A stretch of DNA of 47,088 bases from Aurantimonas sp036252795 (GTDB taxonomy: Bacteria > Pseudomonadota > Alphaproteobacteria > Rhizobiales > Rhizobiaceae), in contig DASYHY010000247.1 in NCBI GenBank assembly GCA_036252795.1, positions 1 through 47,088 of the forward strand, read 5' to 3'. The notes under the pieces are model-generated. The model was not told the origin of the DNA, did not search any database, and saw only the letters and a list, made by a program, of their open reading frames with translations. Positions 1-11,299 of this stretch are shown piece after piece (the first letter of the stretch is position 1; each line of letters starts with the position of its first letter). Made by a program: the position numbers and the translations under genes.

Positions 1-479
1 TCGGTCGCCTCGTCCAGCACGATCAGCCGCGGATTGGTCATCAGGGCCCGGCCGATGGCGAGCATCTGCTGTTCCCCGCCGGAAATCTGGTCGCCGTGGT
101 TGCGCCGCCTTTCCTTCAGCCGGGGGAAGAGGTCGTAAACCGCGGCGAGGTCCCAGCGCGAGGCGGGGGCGACGCGACGGGTGGCGAGAAGGTTCTCCTC
201 GACGGTCAGCGTCGGGAAGATCTGCCGGCCTTCCGGCACGAGTCCAAGGCCATGGCGCGCAATCAGATGCGGCTCCTTGCCGGTCACGTCCCGGCCATCG
301 ATGAGGATACGGCCGCCGCTCGGCTTGAGGAGGCCGAAGATCGACCTGATCGTGGTGGTCTTGCCCATGCCGTTGCGCCCGAGCAGGGTCACGACCTCGC
401 CGGCCCCGACCGCGATGTCGATGCCGAACAGGATTCGCGACTCGCCGTAGGCGGCCTCCAGGCGCTCGACCCGCAGCAT
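1..479 (-). CDS. livF: Branched-chain amino-acid ABC transporter ATP-binding protein LivF (partial)
   Basis: This is one of the two cytoplasmic ATPases that drive a branched-chain/hydrophobic amino-acid importer. About 159 N-terminal residues are visible and the C-terminus lies beyond the window edge. The reading shows Walker A GRNGMGKTT (about residues 34-42), the LivF-typical VPEGRQIFPTLTVEENL stretch, the signature ISGGEQQ, and Walker B RLIVLDEAT at the edge. The ATG overlaps the livG stop by one base (TGATG), so the two are translationally coupled. It is the last visible gene of the binding protein-livH-livM-livG-livF operon. Family assignment is firm; the true substrate could be branched-chain amino acids, an amide or urea. 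Confidence 0.95.
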   Translation of the reverse strand, partial: MLRVERLEAAYGESRILFGIDIAVGAGEVVTLLGRNGMGKTTTIRSIFGLLKPSGGRILIDGRDVTGKEPHLIARHGLGLVPEGRQIFPTLTVEENLLATRRVAPASRWDLAAVYDLFPRLKERRRNHGDQISGGEQQMLAIGRALMTNPRLIVLDEAT

Positions 480-1231
480 CAGGCGACCTCCTCGCCGAGA
501 TAGGCGGCACGGACCTCGGGGTTGCTGCGGATCGATGCTGGCGTGCCGGTGGCGATCAGCTGGCCGTAGACCAGCACGCTGACCCGGTCGGCGAGGGCGA
601 AGACGGCCTCCATGTCGTGTTCGACGAGGACAATCGTGTGCGTCGCCTTCAGCTCCCGCATCAGGGCGACCAGCACGCCCGACTCTTCATGGCCGGTACC
701 GGCAAGCGGTTCGTCCAGAAGCAGCAGCCGTGCGCCGGTGGCCAGCGCGATGGCGATCTCCAGCTGGCGCTTCTCGCCGTGCGAGAGGCTGCCGGCGCGA
801 CGGTCGGCCCGGTCGCTCAGCCCGACCCGTGCCAGCGCTGTCATCGCCGCACCGTTGAGGTCGGCCTCCCTGGCGGCTGCCGTGAAGAACCGGAAGCTGG
901 AGCCGGAGCGCGCCTGGACCGCGGCGGCGGCGTTCTCGAGGACGCTGAACCCATCGAGAATGGTGGTGATCTGGAAGGAGCGCGCCATGCCCATGCGGAC
1001 CCGCTCCGGGACGCCGAGGCGGGTAATATCTTCGCCGGCTAGCCTCACGACGCCCGAGTCGCTTGTGAGTCCGCCCGCCAGCTGGTTGATCAGCGTCGTC
1101 TTGCCGGCGCCGTTGGGGCCGATGATGGCGTGAAGCTCGCCGTTCCCGACGTCGAAGCTGACGTCGTCGCTCACGGCGAGCGCGCCGAAGCGCTTGCACA
1201 GCCCGCGGACGGAAAGGAGCGGTGCCATCAT
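479..1231 (-). CDS. livG: Branched-chain amino-acid ABC transporter ATP-binding protein LivG
   Basis: This 250-residue protein is the partner ATPase of LivF and should sit on the cytoplasmic face of the LivH-LivM permease. Walker A GPNGAGKTT is at about 38-46, the ABC signature LSHGE at about 149-153, Walker B LLLLDEP at about 169-175, and the switch histidine in VEHDM near 205. The signature reads LSHGEKRQLE, the form usual in LivG. Its start overlaps the livM stop by four bases (ATGA). Two in-frame ATGs are adjacent (MMAP), so the start could be either. Length matches the family norm of about 250. Confidence 0.95.
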   Translation of the reverse strand: MMAPLLSVRGLCKRFGALAVSDDVSFDVGNGELHAIIGPNGAGKTTLINQLAGGLTSDSGVVRLAGEDITRLGVPERVRMGMARSFQITTILDGFSVLENAAAAVQARSGSSFRFFTAAAREADLNGAAMTALARVGLSDRADRRAGSLSHGEKRQLEIAIALATGARLLLLDEPLAGTGHEESGVLVALMRELKATHTIVLVEHDMEAVFALADRVSVLVYGQLIATGTPASIRSNPEVRAAYLGEEVA

Positions 1232-2220
1232 GGCTCGCTCCTGCCGGAAAGCCGCGCCAGGAACCCCGCGATGCCGCCGCGCGTGAACAGCGCCAGCAGC
1301 ACGAGCACGATCCCGAGCCCGAGCCGCCAGTGCTCGGAGTAGCGTGCCAGCCAGTCCTCGAGCAGCAGGAAGGCGACCGAGCCGACGATCGGGCCGACAA
1401 GCGTGCCCATGCCGCCCAGCACCACCATGACGATGAGTTCGCCGGAGCGCTGCCAGCTCATGAAGGCGGGCGCAACGAACTCGGCCTGGTTGGCGAGGAA
1501 GACGCCGGCAATGCCCGCCAGCGCGCCGGCAATGACATAGGCGGTCAGCTGGTAGGCGAAGGGGGCGTAGCCGATCGCCTCCATGCGGGTCCTGTTGTCC
1601 CGCGTGCCTCTCAGGACCCGGCCGAAGCGCGAGGCGACGACCGAGCGCAGGGCAAGGAAGGCCAGCGCGAGGCAGAAGAACACCGCGTAGAACAGCGCGA
1701 TGTCGTTCTCGAGGATCTTGGTGCCGAGCAGAGTCGAGCGGGAGGGCAGGCCGATTCCGTCGTCGCCGCCATAGGCGGAGAGCGAGACCATGAAGAAATA
1801 CGCCATCTGGCCGAAGGCGAGGGTGATCATGATGAAATAGACGCCGCGCGTGCGCAGCGAGATGGCGCCGGTCGCCAGCGCGAAGAGGCTCGAAGCCGCA
1901 ATCGCGACGAGCGCCTGCACGAGGATCTCGTCGATGCCGTGGGCGGCGAGGATCGCCACCGCATAGGCGCCGATCCCGAGAAAGGCGGCGTGGCCGAACG
2001 ATACCAGCGCGCCATAGCCGAGGATGAGGTCGAGCGACATGGCGGCGAGGCCGAAGATCATGACGCGTGTCGCGACGACCAGCAGGAACGGCTCGCCCAG
2101 CATGTGCGCCAGCAGCGGAAAGAGCGCCAGCGCCGCGAACAGGAGCCCTGCCGCGGCCGCCGCTCCGGTGCGCCCGACGAAGGGGCGCCCCGACGCTCCG
2201 AGACCGGCCATCGCCTTCAT
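1228..2220 (-). CDS. livM: Branched-chain amino-acid ABC transporter permease LivM
   Basis: This 330-residue polytopic inner-membrane protein is the second permease subunit of the importer. It has many hydrophobic segments, including the LivM hallmark region LDLILGYGALVSFGHAAFLG near residues 60-85 and a later conserved stretch around GALAGIAGVFLANQ. It overlaps livG by four bases downstream and livH by four bases upstream (ATGA at 2217-2220), so the permease and ATPase genes form one coupled transcript. An alternative start is the second methionine (MKAM). The family call rests on sequence pattern and operon position; transport substrate is inferred only. Confidence 0.94.
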   Translation of the reverse strand: MKAMAGLGASGRPFVGRTGAAAAAGLLFAALALFPLLAHMLGEPFLLVVATRVMIFGLAAMSLDLILGYGALVSFGHAAFLGIGAYAVAILAAHGIDEILVQALVAIAASSLFALATGAISLRTRGVYFIMITLAFGQMAYFFMVSLSAYGGDDGIGLPSRSTLLGTKILENDIALFYAVFFCLALAFLALRSVVASRFGRVLRGTRDNRTRMEAIGYAPFAYQLTAYVIAGALAGIAGVFLANQAEFVAPAFMSWQRSGELIVMVVLGGMGTLVGPIVGSVAFLLLEDWLARYSEHWRLGLGIVLVLLALFTRGGIAGFLARLSGRSEP

Positions 2221-3143
2221 CGAGCGGCCGCCTTCGCCGGGAACAGGCCGGAGGGGCGCAGGAACAGCACCGCGGCCATCAGGATGTAGATCAGCATCGG
2301 CGCGAGCGTGCGGCCGGTCTGCGATGCGGCCGCCGGATCCATCAGGCTGCGCAGGAGGATCGGCCCGAAGGTCCGGCCCAGCGTATCGACGAGGCCGACG
2401 AGGATGGCGGCGACGAAGGCGCCGCGGATCGACCCCACGCCGCCGATCACGATGACCACGAAGGTCAGGATCAGGATGCTGTCGCCCATGCCGGGCTCGA
2501 CCGACAGGATCGGCGCGACGAGCGCGCCGGCAAGCGCCGCCAGCATAGCGCCGAGCCCGAAGACCAGCATGAACAGCCGCCTGATGTCGACGCCGAGAGC
2601 CGAGACGATCGGCGCATTGCTGGCTCCGGCCCGCAGCAGCATGCCCACTCGCGTGTGGTGGACGAGCAGATAGAGCCCGAGTGCGGTGGCGAGGCCGGCG
2701 CCGATGATGACCAGCCGGAACACCGGATAGCGCATGTTCCCGATCAGCGGAATCGAGCCGGCGAGCATGTCCGGGATCGGCACGCTGAGCGGCGCGGCGC
2801 CCCAGAGGATCTTGACCCCCTCGTTGAGGATCAGGATCAGGCCGAACGTCGCCAGAACCTGGTCGAGATGATCGCGATCATAGAGCCGCTGGAAGATCAG
2901 CCGCTCAAGCAGGATGCCGAAGGCGAGCGCGGCCGGCAGGGCGATCGCCAGGCCGAGAAAGAAGTCGCCGGTGTAGGCGGTGAAGGTGGCCGCGAGATAC
3001 GCCCCGACCATGTAGAGGACGCCGTGGGCGAGGTTGATCAGATCCATGATCCCGAAGATCAGGGTCAGCCCCGCCGCTACCAGGAACAGCAGGATCCCGA
3101 ACTGGATCCCGTTGAGTGTCTGGAGAAGAAAGAGATCGAACAT
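2217..3143 (-). CDS. livH: Branched-chain amino-acid ABC transporter permease LivH
   Basis: This is the first permease subunit of the importer, 308 residues and strongly hydrophobic with roughly eight membrane segments. The LivH hallmark GLTLIFGIMDLINLAHG lies near residues 25-42, followed by the conserved glycine-tyrosine region. The later GVGSIRGAFVAA stretch is also typical of the family. It lies 124 bases downstream of the binding-protein gene, with a stable stem-loop between them, and overlaps livM by four bases. Length and order are usual for Liv-type operons of alphaproteobacteria. Confidence 0.94.
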   Translation of the reverse strand: MFDLFLLQTLNGIQFGILLFLVAAGLTLIFGIMDLINLAHGVLYMVGAYLAATFTAYTGDFFLGLAIALPAALAFGILLERLIFQRLYDRDHLDQVLATFGLILILNEGVKILWGAAPLSVPIPDMLAGSIPLIGNMRYPVFRLVIIGAGLATALGLYLLVHHTRVGMLLRAGASNAPIVSALGVDIRRLFMLVFGLGAMLAALAGALVAPILSVEPGMGDSILILTFVVIVIGGVGSIRGAFVAAILVGLVDTLGRTFGPILLRSLMDPAAASQTGRTLAPMLIYILMAAVLFLRPSGLFPAKAAAR

Positions 3144-3193
3144 CCGGCTCCTTCGGGGGCGATGGCGGACCGCTCCCGGCGCGAGACGCCGGC

Positions 3194-3223
3194 GGCGCGC
3201 CGACGCTTAGCGGTCGGCGCGCC
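3194..3223 (-). terminator. Stem-loop between the binding-protein gene and livH
   Basis: A perfect 11-bp inverted repeat (GGCGCGCCGAC at 3194-3204 with GTCGGCGCGCC at 3213-3223) encloses an 8-base loop. It lies just after the binding-protein stop in the transcript direction. No T-run follows, so it is more likely a partial attenuator or 3' mRNA stabiliser, which would raise binding-protein output relative to the permease genes. That role is inferred from similar intercistronic hairpins in other importers. Confidence 0.55.
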
Positions 3224-3267
3224 AGTTCTGCAAGCCGTTCGTCGGCTGGTGCCTTGCCCGGCGGCCG

Positions 3268-4443
3268 TCAGTTCATCTGACAGGCGGAGGCGTAATTGTC
3301 CGCGTAGTCCTCGAAGATCGTTTCGGTGATCTGCGTCTCGAACTTCCCGTCCTCGCGCTTGGCCGCCGTCACCAGGTAGAAATCCTGGATCGGGAAGTGG
3401 TTCGGGCCGAAGGCGAAATCGCCGCGGAGCGAGGTGAACTCGGCTGCCTCGAGCGCGCTGCGCAGGGCGTCCTTGTCGGAAATGTCGCCGCCCACGGCCT
3501 TCACGGCGCTGTCGATCAGCAGCGCTGCGTCGTAGCCGTGCATGGCGTAACTGCCGGGTACGCTGCCGTACTTCGCCTCATAGGCCGCAACGAAGGCCTT
3601 CGACTGCGGATTGTCCATGTTCGGCGCCCAATTGGAGCCGCCGAAGAAGCCGACGGCAGCGTCCTGCGTCGCCGGCAGCGTCGTCTCGTCGACGGTGAAG
3701 GCGGAGAGGAACGGGATCGTCTCCAGTCCCGCCTGACGGTACTGCTTCACGAGATTCACGCCCATGCCGCCCGGCATGAAGGCATAGACCGCGTCCGGCT
3801 GCGCCGCCGCGATCTGGGCGAGCTCGGCCGAGAAGTCGAGCTGGCCGAGCGGGGTGTAGATCTCGTTGACCACCTCGCCCTCGTAGGAATTCTTGAAGCC
3901 GGCCAGCGCGTCCTGCCCGGCCTGATAGTTCGGCGCCAGGAGGAAGACGCGGCCGAACCCCTGGTCCTGGGCATATTTCCCGAGCACCTCGTGGTTCTGG
4001 TCGTTCTGGTAGGAGACGGCGAAGAAGTTCGGATTGCACTCGACGCCGGCGAGGTTCGAGGGACCCGCATTGGGACTGATCAGGAAGGCGCCCGCATCGG
4101 TGACCGGCTTCGCGATGGCGCCGGCGATGTTGGAGAAGATCGGTCCGACGACGAAGTCGGCACCGTCGCGCTCGACGAGTTCCCTGGCCTTGTTCACCGC
4201 CACGTCCGGCTTCAGCTCGTCGTCGACGATCTTGATCTCGGTCTCGACGCCGCCGAGCTGCCCGCCCATTTCCTCGACCGCCAGCAGGAAGCCGTCCCGC
4301 GCCTGCTCGCCCAGCACCGCAGCCGGGCCGCTCAGGTTGACCATGACGCCGACGGTCAGAGGCTCGCCTTGCTGGGCGGTGGCGGCGCCGACGAACGCGG
4401 TGCTCGCGAGAAGGCTCAGCGTGGCGGATCGAACGAAATTCAT
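3268..4443 (-). CDS. Periplasmic substrate-binding protein of a Liv-type ABC importer
   Basis: This 391-residue protein captures the ligand in the periplasm for the LivHMGF importer encoded directly downstream. The start chosen at 4443 gives a clean Sec signal peptide (MNFVRSATLSLLASTAFVG, cleavage near ATA-QQ) and has a GGGAG ribosome-binding site 8 bases upstream; the longer open frame reaching 4716 has no such support. The mature part resembles the Peripla_BP_6/LivJ fold, with VGVMVNLSGPAAVLGEQARDG near the N-terminus and a KPVTDAGAFLISPNAGPSN segment. It probably binds an amino acid or amide; the sequence does not fix the ligand. It is the promoter-proximal gene of the operon. Confidence 0.92.
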   Translation of the reverse strand: MNFVRSATLSLLASTAFVGAATAQQGEPLTVGVMVNLSGPAAVLGEQARDGFLLAVEEMGGQLGGVETEIKIVDDELKPDVAVNKARELVERDGADFVVGPIFSNIAGAIAKPVTDAGAFLISPNAGPSNLAGVECNPNFFAVSYQNDQNHEVLGKYAQDQGFGRVFLLAPNYQAGQDALAGFKNSYEGEVVNEIYTPLGQLDFSAELAQIAAAQPDAVYAFMPGGMGVNLVKQYRQAGLETIPFLSAFTVDETTLPATQDAAVGFFGGSNWAPNMDNPQSKAFVAAYEAKYGSVPGSYAMHGYDAALLIDSAVKAVGGDISDKDALRSALEAAEFTSLRGDFAFGPNHFPIQDFYLVTAAKREDGKFETQITETIFEDYADNYASACQMN

Positions 4444-4593
4444 ACCTGCGTCTCCCGACCGACTTCGTAATGTCGTGTTGTTTTCCCGGCGCGGCGCCGG
4501 CCGGAGCGGATCGTGCAGAATAGTCGCGGCCAAAACAATAGCGACGGGGGACGCTGCCGGAGTTTCCGGTGAACGGTTGCTCCCTCTCGCTTG

Positions 4594-4611
4594 CGCCGCT
4601 TCGGAGCGGCG
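4594..4611. other. Stem-loop upstream of the pcm-like gene
   Basis: A 7-bp perfect inverted repeat (CGCCGCT and AGCGGCG) with a TCGG loop lies 46 bases upstream of the pcm-like start, within the 214-base divergent region shared with the importer operon. It could be part of the leader or an operator. I see no convincing -35/-10 pair in the same gap. Confidence 0.35.
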
Positions 4612-4657
4612 ACTAAGGAACCGGGCGACCAACGGCCAAGACGCGACGCAGCACGGG

Positions 4658-5320
4658 ATGTCGGCGATGGACTTCGAATCCGCCCGCACGAAGATGGTGG
4701 ACAACCAGATCCGCACGACGGATGTGTCCAGCCACGCGATCCTCAGGGCCTTCCTGCAGGTCCCGCGCGAGGAGTTCGTCCCCGCTGCGCGAAAGCCGCT
4801 CGCCTATATCGACGAGGACGTACCGCTCGGCGGCGGCCGCTTCATCCTCGAACCGTCCCCTTTCGCCAAGCTCCTGCAGCTCGCCGCGGTTCGTCCCGAC
4901 GACGTCGTGCTCGATGTCGGCTGCGGCACCGGTTACGGGTCCGCGGTACTTTCCCATCTCGCCAGTTCGGTCGTGTCGCTCGAGGAGGATCCGCAACTGG
5001 CGGCTCAGGCGACGGACAATCTCGCGCGATTGGACTTCGTCACCTGCGTGGTGGTGGAGGGGAAGCTGACGGAGGGCTACGCTTCCGAGGCACCCTACGA
5101 CGTCATCTTCTTCCAGGGCTCGGTCGAGGCTCTGCCCGAGACCTTCTACGAACAGCTTCGCGAGGGCGGACGCATGGTCGTGGTCGAAGGCGTCGGCAAC
5201 GCCGCGGCCGCCCGGCTCTACATCAAGGATGATGACGGTATCGTCTCGGACCGGTTCGGGTTCAACTGCAGCATTCCGCCGCTTCCGGGCTTTGCGAAGG
5301 CGGCGACTTTCCAGTTTTGA
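4658..5320 (+). CDS. Protein-L-isoaspartate methyltransferase-like protein
   Basis: This 220-residue soluble protein is a class I SAM-dependent methyltransferase of the Pcm family. The SAM-binding motif VLDVGCGTGYGSAVL lies near residues 83-97 and the acidic SAM-ribose residues follow in SLEEDPQ. The start at 4658 gives MSAMDFESARTKMVDNQIRTTDV, the N-terminus usual in rhizobial members. The canonical Pcm substrate-site segment (GQTISQP in E. coli) reads GRFILEP here, so the Ser/Thr residues used by true isoaspartyl methyltransferases are missing. Repair activity is therefore doubtful. It precedes tolC by 174 bases, a conserved rhizobial neighbourhood. Confidence 0.85.
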   Translation: MSAMDFESARTKMVDNQIRTTDVSSHAILRAFLQVPREEFVPAARKPLAYIDEDVPLGGGRFILEPSPFAKLLQLAAVRPDDVVLDVGCGTGYGSAVLSHLASSVVSLEEDPQLAAQATDNLARLDFVTCVVVEGKLTEGYASEAPYDVIFFQGSVEALPETFYEQLREGGRMVVVEGVGNAAAARLYIKDDDGIVSDRFGFNCSIPPLPGFAKAATFQF

Positions 5321-5494
5321 TCCGTGGCGTCGTTGCAGATTTATCCCGCCGGCCGAGAAACCGTCTCAAGGGGCGGCTGCGCCCTTGATCTGCAGCCCCT
5401 GGAACTGATCAATGTACGGCTGACTGAGCCGACGGTCTCGCGCGCTTCATGTTTGGCGTGAAGCGGCCGGGAATATCGAGAGCTTGAGGTAATC

Positions 5495-6931
5495 GTGTTG
5501 CAGAAGAAGCTCTGGATCGCTCTCGCCCTTACGGCCGGGACGCTGCTGTCGACGGGGCATGCCGCTGTCGCCGAGTCGCTGACAGGCGCCCTGGCGAGGG
5601 CCTACGCCAACAACCAGAACCTGAATGCGGCGCGTGCCCAGTTGCGGGCGACGGACGAGAACGTGCCGCAGGCCCGCGCTGGCCTCAGGCCCTTCGTCAG
5701 CGGCGTCGGCACCGCCAATGCGAGCCGCAACCGCACGACCTTCGGCGACAACATCTCGACCGAGAGGGGGCGGAGTCAGTCGATCGGCTTCGGGGTCGAG
5801 ATCAGCCAGACGATCTTCGACGGCTTCCAGACGCCGAACAACGTCTCCGCCGCTCAGGCGCAGGTGCGCGCGTCCCAGCAGAACCTTGCGAACACCGAGC
5901 AGAACACGCTGTTCGACGCGGTCGCGGCCTATATGGACGTGCTGCGCGACCGCCAGATCGCGGCGTTCCGCCGCCAGAATCTCGGCTTCCTGCAGGAGCA
6001 GGTCCGCGCGGCGAGCGCACGTTTCGAGGTCGGCGAGGGCACGCGCACCGACGTCGCGCAAGCCGAGTCGCAGCAGGCCCTCGCGACGGCACTCCTCAAC
6101 AGCGCCCTTTCCCAGGTCGCTGCGAGCGAAGCGGCGTATTTCGATATCATCGGCGACCCGCCGACGGACCTCGCGCCGGGGCGGGCGCCGATGAGCATCC
6201 TGCCGAACTCGGTCGATGCGGCCATGGCCATCTCCCAGCGGGAACACCCGGCGATCCTGGCGACGCTGGCGGCGGTCGATGCGGCCGCCTTCCAGGTGAA
6301 ATCCGCCGAGGGCGCGCTGCTGCCGCAGATCAGCGTGACGGGGCGGGTCAACGACACCTATGGCCTCAGCGAGTCGGAAGGCGGCGATCTGCCCGGCGTC
6401 AACACGTCGGCGGGCCGCCCGAACGTCCTGACGCAGAACGAGGTGTCGGCCACGGTCGGCGCGCAGCTGACGATCCCGATCTACCAGGGCGGACGCGCCA
6501 GCTCGGTCGTGCGCCAGGCCAAGGAAGTGCTGGGCCAGCGTCGGATCGAGGTCGATGGCACGCGCGATCAGGTTCGCGCCGCCGTTGCGACCTCCTGGGC
6601 GCAGCTGCAGGCGGCTCGCGCCAACATCACGGGCTACCAGGCGCAGGTTCAGGCGGCGCGACTGGCGCTCAACGGCGTCATCGAGGAGCGCAATGTCGGC
6701 CAGCGGACGACGCTCGACGTGCTGAACGCCCAGGCCGACGTGATCACGGCGCAGATCCTCCTCGTGGGCTCGCAGCGCGACGAGGTTGTGGCAGCCTACG
6801 GCCTTCTGTCAGCGACCGGGCGCCTGTCGGCACAGCGTCTCTCGCTGGCCGGCCGCACATACGATCCGGACGACCATTACATCGCGGTCGAGGACAAATG
6901 GTTCGGCCTGCGGACCCCGGACGGTCGCTGA
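5495..6931 (+). CDS. tolC: TolC family outer-membrane channel
   Basis: This 478-residue outer-membrane efflux/secretion duct works with type I secretion and RND-type pumps. The GTG start at 5495 gives MLQKKLWIALALTAG, a signal peptide cleaved near HAAVA-ES; a TTG at 5498 is possible. Two repeats of the OEP domain follow, with the characteristic ENVPQARAGLRPFVSG segment near residues 50-65, DVLRDRQIAAFRRQNL in a long helical region, and the second-repeat VGQRTTLDVLNAQADVI near residue 400. Length matches alphaproteobacterial TolC. No partner pump is encoded nearby, so this is likely the general TolC of the cell. Confidence 0.94.
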   Translation: MLQKKLWIALALTAGTLLSTGHAAVAESLTGALARAYANNQNLNAARAQLRATDENVPQARAGLRPFVSGVGTANASRNRTTFGDNISTERGRSQSIGFGVEISQTIFDGFQTPNNVSAAQAQVRASQQNLANTEQNTLFDAVAAYMDVLRDRQIAAFRRQNLGFLQEQVRAASARFEVGEGTRTDVAQAESQQALATALLNSALSQVAASEAAYFDIIGDPPTDLAPGRAPMSILPNSVDAAMAISQREHPAILATLAAVDAAAFQVKSAEGALLPQISVTGRVNDTYGLSESEGGDLPGVNTSAGRPNVLTQNEVSATVGAQLTIPIYQGGRASSVVRQAKEVLGQRRIEVDGTRDQVRAAVATSWAQLQAARANITGYQAQVQAARLALNGVIEERNVGQRTTLDVLNAQADVITAQILLVGSQRDEVVAAYGLLSATGRLSAQRLSLAGRTYDPDDHYIAVEDKWFGLRTPDGR

Positions 6932-7124
6932 CCGGCCGCCACTGACCGGCCGGCGCAAACTGGCCGCATCCTGAGTCCGCCGCGCAACAGATCGTCTCAC
7001 TAAGTTGGTGATAGCGCTCCCGAAAGCCATTGCGGGATTCACCTGACGTGCCGTCGGCCTTAGGCTTCACGCATGATTCGCCCGATAGGGTGCCGCCCTG
7101 TTGCGCAACATGCGGGAGCTACCC

Positions 7125-7955
7125 ATGAGCAATGCCCTTCCGGTTCCCGATCCGTCGATGGACGAGATTCTGGCCTCGATCAAACGGATCATCGAGAGCG
7201 GGGACGAGAAGGTCGTGAAGCGGGGGCCGGCAGCTGCGGCTGGCGGAGGGACGGCGCCTGGCGGCATCGCCGCACCGTCCATTCCGGCCGGATACGCCGA
7301 GGCCCTCCAGCCAGAGGCCGACGAGGGCGATGAGCGTCCGGTGACAGAGAACGCGCCTGACGATCATTGGGAGGCCCATTCCCGGTCGGGATACGGTTCG
7401 AATGTGGACGAGCCGGCCGCGGGGCTTCCCGGCATCGGCGAGGACCAGCTGCCGGCATCGGACGAGGGGGCGGAAACCGAGTATGGCCCGACGGGGGGCA
7501 GCCGCTTCGACGAGCATGCCTTCGAATCGGAGCTGCTGGGTCGCGTGGGCATGATCTCACCCGGTGAAGAGCGGGCCGGGACGAGCGCCTTCCATTCCGA
7601 GCGGGACGATCTCGACGGCCCGTCACGGTTCGCCGCGGCAAACAGCGACGACGCCGGCTTGCGTCGAGGCTCGCAGCCGACGCTGGACGAGCCGCCGATC
7701 ATTGCGGCCCGGGCGCTTGCGGACCCGGCGGCCGCCCAGCGGCTGATCTCGGAGGAAGCCGGCGCGCGCGTCGCTGCTTCGTTCGAGGATCTCGCCCGCG
7801 CGATCCGGGAAGACCAGATGCGCTCGGTGGAGGATGCGGTGCAGGAAATGCTCCGCCCGATGCTGCAGGAATGGCTCGACGACAACCTGCCGCGGCTCGT
7901 GGAGCGGCTGGTACGCGAGGAAATCGAACGAGTGGCGACGGGCGGTCGGCGCTGA
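7125..7955 (+). CDS. popZ: Polar organizing protein PopZ (DUF2497)
   Basis: PopZ self-assembles into a cell-pole matrix that anchors chromosome-partitioning and cell-cycle factors in alphaproteobacteria. The 276-residue reading starts at ATG 7125, which has a GGAG site at 7114-7118; a TTG 24 bases upstream is less likely. The N-terminal helix PSMDEILASIKRIIES (residues 10-25) is the conserved partner-binding element. A long acidic Pro/Gly-rich disordered middle follows, then a C-terminal oligomerisation region from about residue 196 (ALADPAAAQRLIS) through MLRPMLQEWLDDNLPRLVERL. The position between tolC and valS is the usual rhizobial location. Confidence 0.93.
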   Translation: MSNALPVPDPSMDEILASIKRIIESGDEKVVKRGPAAAAGGGTAPGGIAAPSIPAGYAEALQPEADEGDERPVTENAPDDHWEAHSRSGYGSNVDEPAAGLPGIGEDQLPASDEGAETEYGPTGGSRFDEHAFESELLGRVGMISPGEERAGTSAFHSERDDLDGPSRFAAANSDDAGLRRGSQPTLDEPPIIAARALADPAAAQRLISEEAGARVAASFEDLARAIREDQMRSVEDAVQEMLRPMLQEWLDDNLPRLVERLVREEIERVATGGRR

Positions 7956-8015
7956 ACGGACGCCGCGAACGAAGCTGATCCCGCCGGCGGGCGGCGGCAC
8001 GTCCGCGACGGCGCG

Positions 8016-8044
8016 TTGACAGTGCCGAAACCGAGGCTGTAACC
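8016..8044 (+). promoter_or_regulatory. Candidate sigma-70-type promoter for valS
   Basis: A perfect TTGACA at 8016-8021 is followed after 17 bases by GTAACC (or after 16 by TGTAAC), about 33 bases ahead of the valS ATG. The -35 is consensus and the -10 is poor, so this is a moderate call from sequence alone. Confidence 0.4.
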
Positions 8045-8076
8045 GGTGGCGACGCGCAACGCCTCCCGGACACAGC

Positions 8077-10980
<2,904 letters not shown>

Positions 10981-11299
10981 ACGGCGGTGCCCGCCGCGAC
11001 TGTGTCACAGTTTTGACACGGTCGCGGCAGGAAAGGCGGGGCCGCCGGCGGTCCGGGCGCGCGGATCTCCTGACTTGAGTCTGGGACGCCACGGGGCTTG
11101 CAAGCTTAGGCCAGCGAAATCAAGGCTTTGGCGCCAGTCGGCGAACGCTATCCGGCAGGGTGGAAGCTGTTGCACGATTGCCGCAAATGTGGCGGCAGCA
11201 TCACGGATAGAGTTTCCGGGAAGCATTTTCTCGTTTACGTTTGCGTCAACTGCTGATGGGCGGAGGCGCACGGCAGAGAAAATGTGTGAGGGGGAAACT
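10981..11299. other. Intergenic region between valS and the FadL-like gene
   Basis: This 319-base gap holds the valS-distal stem-loop at 10993-11028 and the leader of the FadL-like gene. A GAGGGGG ribosome-binding site lies at 11288-11294. The frame upstream of the FadL start is open to 11075, but it carries no signal peptide or family similarity and is read as non-coding. No convincing promoter pair or small gene was found. Confidence 0.5.
10993..11028 (+). terminator. Strong stem-loop downstream of valS
   Basis: A 15-bp stem (10993-11007 with 11014-11028, one G-U wobble) closes a 6-base loop 13 bases after the valS stop. No T-run follows on the plus strand. It is probably the 3' end or processing barrier of the valS transcript. 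Confidence 0.55.

Noticed and set aside
4444..4716. Longer N-terminal frame for the periplasmic binding protein
   Set aside because: It would bury the signal peptide behind about 90 residues and overlap the divergent pcm-like gene. The ATG at 4443 has both a ribosome-binding site and a clean signal peptide.
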